Assembly: GCA_024516035.1 (NCBI GenBank)
Contig: CM044957.1
Span: 3,631,017-3,695,016 of the forward strand
DNA: 64,000 nt
Direction: 5' to 3'
Source of the DNA: Bactericera cockerelli
Taxonomy: Eukaryota > Arthropoda > Insecta > Hemiptera > Triozidae
Positions within the stretch are counted from its first letter, which is position 1. Every line of letters starts with the position of its first letter. The position numbers and the translations under genes are program-made. Under the pieces are notes generated by a model. It made no database searches and had not been told where the DNA came from. It worked only from the letters and a program-made list of their open reading frames with translations. Below, piece after piece: positions 52,684 through 62,479 of the stretch.

Positions 52684-54579
52684 ATGAAGCTTAGAAGACT
52701 CTTACTTCAAAAGTCAGTCAAAGAATTTTCAAAAAGAGGTTACAAGGGACTACTTGGCAAGTATCTTGTTATAAGTGATGATGATCCAGCCAAAACATTT
52801 GAAAGTGATGAGAAACTACCCAGCCTACCTGTGCCAGCGCTGGACACAACATTAGAAAAGTATGTAGAATCCATTAAACCATTTGCAACCCAAGAAGAAA
52901 TCAAAAATGCGCAGAGGATGGTAAAGGAATTCAAGACAGGTTCTGGTTTAGAGCTACAGGAACATCTAGTTAAGAAGGCATCCTTGGAAAGAAACTGGCT
53001 TTCTGGTTGGTGGGAGAAGTATGCATACCTCATGTCTAGAGACTCTCTGATTCCATTTTACAACATGTTTGGTCCTAATCCAACAGAAGAATTGGGATTG
53101 GAATATGGACCTGGAAAAGCTGTTGAATATGCTTCAATATTTTGCCATGAAATGATTTCATTTTGGCAATTACTGCGGAGAGAAAAATTGAAACCTCAAC
53201 TTGGGACAGACAATAAACCATTTTGTATGCACACTTTCAAGAAATTTTTCAATACAGCCAGAATCCCCGGAGAAGAAATTGACAGTATTGTCAATTACTT
53301 CAAGACAGAGGCTGAAGGTAACTGTCCATCGCATGTCATTGTTCAGTGTAATGGACACATTTTTAAAATCAACGCTCTCCACAAAGACTCTACTCCCTTG
53401 ACGGTTGGTGAGTGGAAAAAACAACTTTCATTTATTGTTGACTCATCATCAAAGGAGAAAGGAAGAGGTGTGGGAGCATTGTCTTGTGATCCAAGGACAA
53501 AATGGGCTCAGAATAGATCATACCTCATTAACAAATCTGAAAAGAATAAGCAACTCATTCAAGATATTGATTCAGCTCTATTCTCCATTTCTCTTGACAA
53601 TACTTCACCTACCAATGATTCAGAAATTTGTCAGCAATTAATTTCCAACGACTACAGTAATAGATATGCAGACAAATCTGTTGCAGTTGTATTTTTTAAA
53701 AATGGAGCATCTGGAGGCATTTGTGAACATACTCCCTTTGATGGCATGGTAAATGTGACAGCATCTTTTTATGTGCTTCTATCATTAGCTGAAAATCTGG
53801 CTAAACTTGCAGAAAACAAAACAGTTTCTGATAAGTTGGATCCTCCAAAACCCCTAGAATTTGATATAGATGATACCATTCAAACTGAACTGACACGAGC
53901 CAAGGCTGAGCAAAAATTAATTCGTTATGAAGTCTCAGCTATTCGGAAGCCTTTTTCTGACTTTGGTAAAGATGAAATTACACAGGCCTTGAAACTTCAC
54001 CCTGATGCATTTGTGCAAATAGCTTTGCAACTTGCCTACTATACTATCCATAAGAAACCAGCACCATGTTATGAAACAGCAACTACTCGTTTGTTCTATC
54101 GTGGAAGAACAGAAACTGTGCGCTCTTGCACATTAGAGGCTGTAGAGTGGTCTAAGGCAATGCTGAGCTCCACAGATAAAGAATCAAAAAAGAACCTTCT
54201 TAAAATGTCTATTGATAAACACCTTGAGCTTATGAAAGAAGCCAAGGATGCTCAAGGAATAGACAGACATATGTTTGGTTTGTACATAGCAGCTGTAGAG
54301 CAAGGAATGGTCCCTCCAGAGCTCTTTGTTGACCCGCTCATGATGAAAAGTGGAGGAGGAGGCAATTATGTTCTATCCACCAGTCTAACAGGATACACTC
54401 CAATTGGAGGGGGCGTTGGACCCATGGTACCTGATGGTTATGGAGTGTTCTATAACATCATGCCTGATAAAATATATTTTACTGTTACAACAAGACAATC
54501 CAGCACTGAAACCAACAGTGAAAAATATTTCCAAGTACTAAGTAAATCTCTTTCAGATATGAGAAACTTGTATTCTTGA
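52684..54579 (+). CDS. Carnitine O-acyltransferase, octanoyltransferase-like (631 aa)
   Basis: This enzyme moves acyl groups between coenzyme A and carnitine, as in fatty-acid shuttling between peroxisome, mitochondrion and cytosol. The start is firm: an in-frame TAA lies five codons upstream and G is at -3. The single carnitine acyltransferase domain fills the protein. Catalytic His is His349 in CEHTPFDGM; the carnitine-binding STS is at 565-567, followed by LTGYTPIGGGVGPMVPDGYG. RGRTETVRSCTLEAVEW (from about 475) is a family signature. The motif around His and the STS-LTGY segment look most like peroxisomal carnitine octanoyltransferase (CROT), and the length fits. It ends NLYS, so there is no canonical C-terminal peroxisomal signal. 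The basic MKLRRLLLQKSVKEF start suggests mitochondrial import instead. No intron interrupts it. Confidence 0.9.
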   Translation: MKLRRLLLQKSVKEFSKRGYKGLLGKYLVISDDDPAKTFESDEKLPSLPVPALDTTLEKYVESIKPFATQEEIKNAQRMVKEFKTGSGLELQEHLVKKASLERNWLSGWWEKYAYLMSRDSLIPFYNMFGPNPTEELGLEYGPGKAVEYASIFCHEMISFWQLLRREKLKPQLGTDNKPFCMHTFKKFFNTARIPGEEIDSIVNYFKTEAEGNCPSHVIVQCNGHIFKINALHKDSTPLTVGEWKKQLSFIVDSSSKEKGRGVGALSCDPRTKWAQNRSYLINKSEKNKQLIQDIDSALFSISLDNTSPTNDSEICQQLISNDYSNRYADKSVAVVFFKNGASGGICEHTPFDGMVNVTASFYVLLSLAENLAKLAENKTVSDKLDPPKPLEFDIDDTIQTELTRAKAEQKLIRYEVSAIRKPFSDFGKDEITQALKLHPDAFVQIALQLAYYTIHKKPAPCYETATTRLFYRGRTETVRSCTLEAVEWSKAMLSSTDKESKKNLLKMSIDKHLELMKEAKDAQGIDRHMFGLYIAAVEQGMVPPELFVDPLMMKSGGGGNYVLSTSLTGYTPIGGGVGPMVPDGYGVFYNIMPDKIYFTVTTRQSSTETNSEKYFQVLSKSLSDMRNLYS

Positions 54580-54748
54580 TTTTCTTAACCAATCATAACA
54601 AATCTGTTATACATTTAGTAAGTCATAACATAACAATTATAAAGGTGCTGGGTTTATAATTTGAGATTCAGATTATTCCATGAAGGAATTATTTAAAATT
54701 TACAGTTTCATGTTAGGTACTTGAATGAAACAAACTATTAGGTAGATA

Positions 54749-54754
54749 ATTAAA
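54749..54754 (+). terminator. Candidate poly(A) signal (ATTAAA)
   Basis: ATTAAA lies 170 bp after the stop codon. No AATAAA was seen nearer on this strand. Confidence 0.35.
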
Positions 54755-55037
54755 AACAAATAATAACTCCAAAACTGAATTTCTGGGAAATGTAAATTTT
54801 ATTATTATTCACAATATTATATTGTTAAATGAAAATGTACAAAAGGATGTTTTGAACCCAGTGTTTATAGTCAATCATCCTCTTAAGAGACTCCATGTAT
54901 ATAATATTATATTTTACTGTATGTTGTCTTAGAACTCCCATATAACTGGACCAATTTATTGAAAAAAATTGTGTTAATTTCAGGAGTTTGAATTTACTAC
55001 TGGATCTGGTGTAGGTGTTTAACACGTATGAGACAGT

Positions 55038-55137
55038 NNNNNNNNNNNNNNNNNNNNNNNNNNNNNNNNNNNNNNNNNNNNNNNNNNNNNNNNNNNNNNN
55101 NNNNNNNNNNNNNNNNNNNNNNNNNNNNNNNNNNNNN
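55038..55137. other. Assembly gap (100 N)
   Basis: Exactly 100 N at the left edge of the tandem array, so the array is probably longer than assembled. Confidence 0.99.
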
Positions 55138-56480
55138 GAAAACCGTTTTTAATACAGAGCCACCCTGTCTCCTCAGCACACTGGCACCAGAGCCGCCTTG
55201 CTCACATCAGATACATACATGTCTCCAACTCATCAGACTAGAGCCACCCTGTCTCCTCAGCTCCAGAGCCGCCTTGCTCACATCAGATACATACATGTCT
55301 CCAACTCATCAGACTAGAGCCACCCTGTCTCCTCAGCACCAGAGCCGCCTTGCTCACATCAGATACATACATGTCTCCAACTCATCAGACTAGAGCCACC
55401 CTGTCTCCTCAGCACACTGGCACCAGAGCCGCCTTGCTCACATCAGATACATACATGTCTCCAACTCATCAGACTAGAGCCACCCTATCTTCTCAGCACA
55501 CTGGCACCAGAGCCGCCTTGCTCACATCAGATACATACATGTCTCCAACTCATCAGACTAGAGCCACCCTGTCTCCTCAGCACACTGGCTCCAGAGCCGC
55601 CTTGCTCATATCAGATACATACATGTCTCCAACTCATCAGACTAGAGCCACCCTGTCTCCTCAGCTCCAGAGCCGCCTTGCTCACATCAGATACATACAT
55701 GTCTCCAACTCATCAGACTAGAGCCACCTTGTCTCCTCAGCACCAGAGCCGCCTTGTTCACATCAGATACAAACATGTCTCCAACTCATCAGACTAGAGC
55801 CACCCTGTCTCCTCAGCTCCAGAGCCGCCTTGCTCACATCAGATACATACATGTCTCCAACTCATCAGACTAGAGCCACCCTGTCTCCTCAGCACACTGG
55901 CACCAGAGCCGCCTTGCTCACATCAGATACATACATGTCTCCAACTCATCAGACTAGAGCCACCCTATCTTCTCAGCACACTGGCACCAGAGCCGCCTTG
56001 CTCACATCAGATACATACATGTCTCCAACTCATCTGACTAGAGCCACCCTGTCTCCTCAGCACACTGGCTCCAGAGCCGCCTTGCTCATATCAGATACAT
56101 ACATGTCTCCAACTCATCAGACTAGAGCCACCCTGTCTCCTCAGCTCCAGAGCCGCCTTGCTCACATCAGATACATACATGTCTCCAACTCATCAGACTA
56201 GAGCCACCTTGTCTCCTCAGCACCAGAGCCGCCTTGTTCACATCAGATACAAACATGTCTCCAACTCATCAGACTAGAGCCACCCTGTCTCCTCAGCTCC
56301 AGAGCCGCCTTGCTCACATCAGATACATACATGTCTCCAACTCATCAGACTAGAGCCACCCTGTCTCCTCAGCACACTGGCACCAGAGCCGCCTTGCTCA
56401 CATCAGATACATACATGTCTCCAACTCATCAGACTAGAGTCACCCTGTCTTCTCAGCACACTGGCACCAGAGCCGCATTC
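55138..56480. repeat. 75/84-bp minisatellite with 480-bp higher-order period
   Basis: Monomers contain CCGCCTTGCTCACATCAG and TACATACATGTCTCCAACTC. A 9-bp CACACTGGC-type insert converts 75-bp to 84-bp units. Blocks of six monomers repeat every 480 bp: 55801 onward matches 56281 onward almost exactly, and the 55321 block is near-identical. The two 123-residue frames exist only because 480 is divisible by three. Confidence 0.9.
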
Positions 56481-57446
56481 CTCACATAGGTGACCACGTG
56501 TCTGCAACTTATTAGCAACTTGTTCTTCATTATCATTCTTCTGGTAGTTGTTATTCCTCTGGTAGTTGTGGCAGCAACTTCATTGGCTCAGCTCAAGTCT
56601 CCCTCGCAATCCACACACACAGACGAAGGAAGGCAACTAAAGGTTTGGGTGGAAGAGATTGCCACAGACAATAGCCCCGCCTTTTGGGTAGGAGAGTAGG
56701 ACATTAGATTCATTTTCTTCTGTTTTTTTTCGCTCAATCTATTCTTTATTTTTAAGTTTGTGCGGAAGTGATTCATGACTTTACTAAATCTTCGCTGACG
56801 CCGGAACTTGAACCACCGACTTCCAGGTCGCCGCTTTATCGATCGAGCTACGAAGGTTTTTTTTCCATTTTACATGTACTGTGAATATTGTATTTTGTTC
56901 TACTAATACAGAATAACAATATCCTTGCACTGGACATGTCTACAGATCCTGGACTGTCATGGTGGTAGATCTTAATATTTACATGAAGAGGTTGTTGTTG
57001 TAGCCAGCTTGGCTACAGCTGGGGGGTGTGATGGTATCCAGCCAACTTCAGTGGAGAAGTTGGCTCGTCCTTATCCACAGATGAAGAGGTGGTAAGTAAA
57101 TACGTATTGTCATTCCTGATGGCCCTGTTGTTGTTTTAATGATGGCGATGTTATTGTATCGTTTTTCTTTCTGTTATGTTAGAAGAACAGTCTGTGCATG
57201 TATATGATGTTGCCTCACACACATAAGTAATGCCTGATTGTAATGTAATGTAATTTATTTGTACAATTAAATTTACACAAAACATAAGTACATAGTATAT
57301 ATGGGCATCTTGTACAAAATCAGATTAATATCTGAGGCCTCCCCTTTAGGGGGCTATTTGAGTGATCTGCTAAATAAAATTCATATAATTATTATAGTAT
57401 ACTATATTTGGGATCAAGTATATATTTGATCTACTTAAAACCAAAC

Positions 57447-57450
<4 letters not shown>
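56481..57450. other. Intergenic sequence with SINE fragments
   Basis: This contains a SINE-E piece (GGGTGGAAGAGATTGCC, AATAGCCCCGCC; about 56645-56705) and a SINE-B head on the minus strand (56779-56857). The rest is unassigned, with no supported gene. Confidence 0.55.
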
Positions 57451-57509
<59 letters not shown>

Positions 57510-57581
57510 TTCTCTTTTGTTCGTTTTATTCTCCTCCTCAGGCTCTCATGTTAGGTTCTCTCGCAAGTTTAGTTATTATTG

Positions 57582-60134
57582 TTATTTTCCTTCGAGCCAC
57601 ACCTCTCTGTATACTTTCCCCATTCTTCTCCACTCTTTTCTCTCTTCCGCTACTCTTCTCCATGTCACTCCTCCACATACCAACCTCATCTCTTTATCCC
57701 ATTTGTCCTTTGGTCTACCTCTATTTCTCTTGTTATTCCTGGGATACCACTCCATTACTCTTTTCGTCCATCTATTGTCCCTAGTTCTCGTGATATGTCC
57801 CGCCCACTTCCATTTTCGCTTCATTACTACTTTAAGAATGTCCTTAAAACCTGTCATACTCCTTATTATTTCATTTCTTACTCTATCTCTCCTGGTCTTT
57901 CCTAACAGGTACCTTTCCATTGCTCTCTCAGTTACTCTTAGTTTATTTTTCACTCTTGCACTCAACACCCACGTCTCACACCCATATGTTATTGTCGGTA
58001 GTATCATCATCTCCCATAATTTTCTTTTGTACTCCATATTCACACCTGCTTTGAAAACACTTCTATTCCTTGTTAATGCACTCCAACCTATTGCACACCT
58101 CCTACATATCTCTGGCCACTGTCCCTCCTCGCTCAACATCTGGCCCAGATAAATAAAATGTCTTTCTCTCTTAATGATTTCACCCCCAATCTTTAGTTCA
58201 CACTCTGTATCTTCCCCTATTCCCATCCATCTACATTTATCCGCATTTACTCGCATACCATATTTTGCACATTTATCAACTAAATTATCAACCATTCTTA
58301 TAAGTTCATTTTTATCTTTCCCTATTAGAACCACATCATCCGCAAATTCTAATCTGTTCAGATTGACCCCATCTATGTTAATTCCACATTCTCCCCATTC
58401 TATTTCATTCATAATTAATTGCAACAGACCAATAAACAGCACTGGGGATATGACATCCCCTTGTTTAACCCCACTACAAACTTTGATACCTATTTTGTGT
58501 CCTTCTTCTAGTTCAAATTCCATTTCCGATCTTCCGTACACATCCTCGAGAAATTTAATTGTATTCATATCCACCCCTCTCTGTCTAAGCATGTCAATGA
58601 CTTTTTTCGATGAAACAAGGTCGAATGCTTTTTCAAAGTCAATAAACAGATAGAAAAGTGGAAAATTATACTCTTCAGCTTTCTTTAATAATTCATTTAA
58701 TACATAGATGTGGTCGGTTGTTGAGAAATTTGCCCTAAAACCTGCTTGGTCTACCGTTAGAAAATTATCAAAGTATCTTTTTAGGCGCTTTGTTATGATT
58801 TTAGATAAAATTTTATATTCAGTACTTAACAAACTAAGTGGCCTATAGTTCTTTAGATCTCTCTTATCTCCTTTCTTGAAAAGAAGTACCAACTTAGCAA
58901 CATTCCATCTCTCCTTTAATTTTCCCTCTCTTAAGCACTCATTATAAACTACTGTCAGGTATTCAACAACCGTCTCCCCTCCCGCTTTGATCATTCCCAT
59001 TGATATTTTGTCAAGTCCCTCAGCTTTTCCCTCCTTTGTATCTTTTATAGATTTTCTAACCTCATCTTTTGTTATGTCTATCCATTCATCATTATTCTCC
59101 ATTTTCCAAGTTATTTCCACTTCTTCATTTTCAGTTCCTCTATACAGTTCCTCATAGTATTCTTTCACTCTCTCTAAAATCTTCTCTTTTTCCCTTATTT
59201 CATTCCCTTCCTTATCATACAGACTCACTATTACTGTTCTATTTTGTTCCTTTGCTTTTAATTTTCCTCCATATTCAAGTGCTTCTACCACCTTTTTTAC
59301 TTTACTCTCTTCAAGCCATGCCTGTATTTTCTTTCTCACTAACTTACAGAGCTCTACATACTCTATTTTCTCTAAACCCGTTCTTTTTAACTTTCTCCTT
59401 TTCTCTAGTAGTCTTTTTAAATGGTTTGGTAGTTTCCTACAATTATAAATTTTATTATTTGTCAATGATTCCACTTCTAGTGCAGTATCTCTTAATCCTT
59501 TATTTAAATTTCCTATACTTCTCTCACTCCTTTGTATTTTTTCTTTCAGGAGATTTTCAAATCCTTGATCTTCAAGCTCTTTTGATTTCATTTTTGTTCT
59601 ACCTTTCTTTGTTTTAAAGTATCTTGACCTCTTTTTCAACTTTAATTTCACTCCTACTGACCTATGATCACTACCGATGTCGACATCTTTCATAACCTCT
59701 ACCCTCTCAATTTCATTCCACCTACAACTCAAAATATAATCGATTTCATTTTTCACTTTCCCATCTGGCGAAATCCATGTCCATTTTTCCTCGTCCCCGC
59801 CTTGAAAGAATGTATTCATAATACGAAAATTATTTCCTTCCGCGAATTCCACCAACCGTTCACCCCTCTCGTTCCTTTCACCATAGCCGTGCTCACCTAC
59901 ACTCCTTTCCAGTTTTCGCTTCCCTACTTTAGAATTGAAGTCTCCCATGCAAATCTTACGTCCTAATTCACCACTCCTATCTATCGCATCCTGCAGGTTT
60001 GTGTAGAAGACTTCATTTTCCTCCTCCGTAGATGCCGATGTAGGCGCGTACACCTGTATTAAATTAATTTTGAAGTTATTAATATCTATTAGTAAAGATG
60101 AAATTCTTGTAGAGAAACATTCCCATTTTAACAC
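57582..60134 (-). pseudogene. LINE ORF2: endonuclease plus reverse transcriptase, one frameshift
   Basis: The main frame (about 850 residues) holds the second half of an apurinic-type endonuclease (GDFNSKVG with catalytic Asp, IGSDHRSVG with catalytic His). The reverse transcriptase follows (LFIDFEKAFD, GVKQGDVISPVLF, LEFADDVVLIG), then the RTE C-terminal region (TYGCETWVL, KWAGHITRTRDNRWTKR, RGRPKDKWD, GVTWRRVAEERKEWRRMG). The first half of the endonuclease, with Asn (TYNCRS) and Glu (GLSEVR), lies just upstream (about 60190-60467) in another frame. The break falls in a CCCC run at 60185-60188 (plus strand). A sequencing error would make the copy intact apart from its 5' end. Confidence 0.85.
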
Positions 60135-60469
60135 TCTTTGGTCGTTAAACTTTGAATTAACAAGGAAACCCGTACCTCCTACTACCCCTCACCGCCATTG
60201 TAATAGAACAGGTCCCCACTTTCTAGTCTCACACACCCTTCACCCTTCCTCCTCACTTCGCTCAGACCGACAACTCTCCACGAAATATTCACAAGCTCTT
60301 CTTGCAATTCTCTCATCCTCCACTCTTGTTTAAGTGATCTACAATTATATGTTACAAAATCGTAGTGATTTTTTCTTAGATCAGTTACATTATTATAATT
60401 TTTCTGTACATTTTTATTAATTTGTATGTTCTTCCTATCTATCTTCTTCCTTACTCCTGTGTCTGGTTG

Positions 60470-61300
60470 CTACTTCTCTTGATTTGCGCTGACAGTCTGC
60501 TCTCCGTCCTCTTCTTTTGACTTTTCCTCATCTTGATCATCTGTAGTTATCGTCGCTGTCTCCTCTGGTTTATTCTTAGTACTCTCGCTTGCTCTTCTCT
60601 GTGCGTTGTCCCTCAAATACTTTTCGAGTGGTGTTTGGCCAAGTACAAGACTGTTACTCCTCCTCACTTGTCTATTGAAGGCTGGTCTCTTCATCTTAAG
60701 TGCATCTGCTTTTCCTGGAGAGAACTGTCTCTTTGTTCCTCCGGTCTTGCTGCTTGTTGGCTGGACGACCCCACCACTTGACCATTCCATGCTCTGCTCC
60801 TCACTCCCGCTCTCCTCCGTCTGTACTGTTTGCTGGGCCTGCTCATCCTTGTTAACCAGAACTCTGTTGACGTACAGTTTACTGCCCCTTACAACAGCAT
60901 GATCTCCCTGGCTCCTGTATTGTTTCATCAGCTCAATCATCCTCTTCCTCTCCTCCTGCTCCTCCTTCGTCAGGTCTATCTCAATAAAAATCTTAGTTCC
61001 TTTGAGCTTGCCAGTACTCCTTATTATCTCTGACTTTCGCCATCCTGACACCATCTTCACTAAGACGGGCCTTCTCTTTTCGTTGCCTCTAATTCCCATC
61101 CTGTGAAACTGATCCATTTCTTGAGGAGTAATGTTCAGCTCCATGATATCATTAAATACATAAAGCAATTTGTTTTTGAGAAGGTCCAGGTTCTCCGCAT
61201 TATGTTCTTCTAGACCGTATAAGATGAGGTTTCTTCTCACTATTTCCTTTTCTAACCGGTTCGACTTCGCCTCGAGTTTTTCAACCTTCGCCTGATTATT
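60470..61300 (-). CDS. LINE ORF1 protein (nucleic-acid binding), 5'-truncated
   Basis: A coiled coil (KVEKLEAKSNRLEKEI) leads into an RRM-like region with RNLILYGLEEHN, EMDQFHRMGIRG, RPVLVKMVSGW, KGTKIFIEIDLTKEEQ and SKLYVNRVLVNKDEQ. This is the usual core of LINE ORF1 chaperone proteins. A basic, Ser/Glu-rich tail ends at TAG (60470-60472). The first ATG and 5' UTR are missing. ORF2's opening residues follow the stop in the same frame. Confidence 0.75.
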   Translation of the reverse strand, partial: NNQAKVEKLEAKSNRLEKEIVRRNLILYGLEEHNAENLDLLKNKLLYVFNDIMELNITPQEMDQFHRMGIRGNEKRRPVLVKMVSGWRKSEIIRSTGKLKGTKIFIEIDLTKEEQEERKRMIELMKQYRSQGDHAVVRGSKLYVNRVLVNKDEQAQQTVQTEESGSEEQSMEWSSGGVVQPTSSKTGGTKRQFSPGKADALKMKRPAFNRQVRRSNSLVLGQTPLEKYLRDNAQRRASESTKNKPEETATITTDDQDEEKSKEEDGEQTVSANQEK

Positions 61301-61305
61301 TATGC

Positions 61306-61544
61306 AAAAATTTCATGTTAGGAGACAGAAAACATCTTGGAAAATCATTGCTTAGTACAGCATTGTTTACATTATTGATTATACGGAAAGACTAGCAAGA
61401 GAAATTGTTGTTGTTTTTGTTGTTGTTGTTGTAACCACTAACCAGCATGGCTTCATCTGGCATGAAGTTATGGTCTTCGACCACCTTAGTTAGCTCGTCC
61501 TGAACCACCCATGATGAATTTTCCAATGCGTAACAACACAGTCA
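61306..61544. other. Spacer
   Basis: A short GTT-repeat (61405-61432) and a segment resembling 57000-57080 (CTTCATCTGG, AGCTCGTCC). No gene is seen. Confidence 0.4.
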
Positions 61545-61905
61545 TAATGAAATGACATGTTATCTGTTAAAAAGGACATGTTCTCTATTCAAAATGACAT
61601 GTTATCTATTCAAAATGACATGTTATCTTTTCAAAATGACAAGTTATTTATTCCAAATGACATACCATCTATTCAAAATGACATGTTATCTATTCAAAAG
61701 GACATGTTATCTATTCAAAATGACATTTAATCTATTCAAAATGGTATTCTATCTTTTGAAAATGACATGTTATCTATTCAAAATGACATGTTATCTTATC
61801 AAAATGACATGTTATCTTATCAAAATTACATGTTATCTATTCGAAATGACATGTAATCTTTTCAAAATGACATGTTATCTTTTCAAAATGACATGTTGGT
61901 TTCAA
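61545..61905 (+). repeat. 21-bp tandem array (about 17 copies)
   Basis: The unit is ATGACATGTTATCTATTCAA plus A, with variants. Because 21 is a multiple of three, one frame stays open for 158 codons (MTCYLFK repeats), but nothing suggests a gene. Confidence 0.9.
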
Positions 61906-62233
61906 TACACAGAAGTGTTTTTTTTTCTTAACCAATCAGAAACCAGAAACATGTACAACTTTCAACTTTATTCTTATGTGCGATCAACTTTTCTAAAGCA
62001 GCCCCTAGGGCCTATATTGATCGTCTAGGAGCTGCTTAAGATGTTCTCTGCTCTTGACACCAAAGCCATGATAACTCAGGCTTTTCCTTCCTAAGCCATG
62101 AAACCCTTGGGAAACTACCAGGTAGTCGGACTGGTTATTATTGTTAGGATTGATGCCGAAATATACAGTTTCTGATTGGTTATCTTTTCATCAGTTATTT
62201 TTATCTTTTCATCATCTGTTTAGTATATTTATG
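61906..62233. other. Intergenic sequence
   Basis: No gene or repeat is recognised apart from an imperfect inverted pair GCAGCCCCTAGG and CTAGGAGCTGC near 62000-62035. Confidence 0.4.
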
Positions 62234-62441
62234 ACTGGTAGTGATAAATATTCAAGTGGTTAACGCGCTATTCTGGTAATCCAGGTAGCGTTGGTTCGAA
62301 TCCCACCCAGTGCCTGAATTTTTTCTCAAAAATTTGAGTTTGAGACCACATAATAATAAATGAGGTGGTAGAAAATGCTTTGAGCATTAACCTTGCCTGG
62401 TGGTTACCATCCCCTAAAGACTGTTGTTATTATTATTATAA
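62234..62441 (+). mobile_element. SINE-A copy, near full length
   Basis: TCAAGTGGTTAACGCGC, TTGGTTCGAATCCCACCC, the body and (TTA)n tail are present. About 15 bp are deleted between the boxes. Confidence 0.85.
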
Positions 62442-62479
62442 CTAATGTACATCTTTGTCATAGATGACGAGGGTGGATA

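Larger units (their letters stand above)
57451..61305 (-). mobile_element. 5'-truncated RTE-type non-LTR retrotransposon
   Basis: Read on the minus strand it has ORF1, ORF2, a short 3' UTR (about 57581-57507) and a pure (GA)n tail of about 55 bp (57506-57451). The 5' end falls inside ORF1's coiled coil near 61305. Tails of simple repeats instead of poly(A) are known for RTE elements. No target duplication was identified. Confidence 0.85.

Noticed and set aside
55350..56201. Two near-identical 123-residue proteins
   Set aside because: They are one frame of a minisatellite whose period is divisible by three.
57517..59617. Plus-strand frames of 159-211 residues over the LINE
   Set aside because: They are shadows of the minus-strand ORF2; the opposite frame carries all RT motifs.
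61552..62028. 158-residue MTCYLFK-repeat protein
   Set aside because: A 21-bp tandem repeat keeps the frame open; there is no start context, domain or conservation signal.
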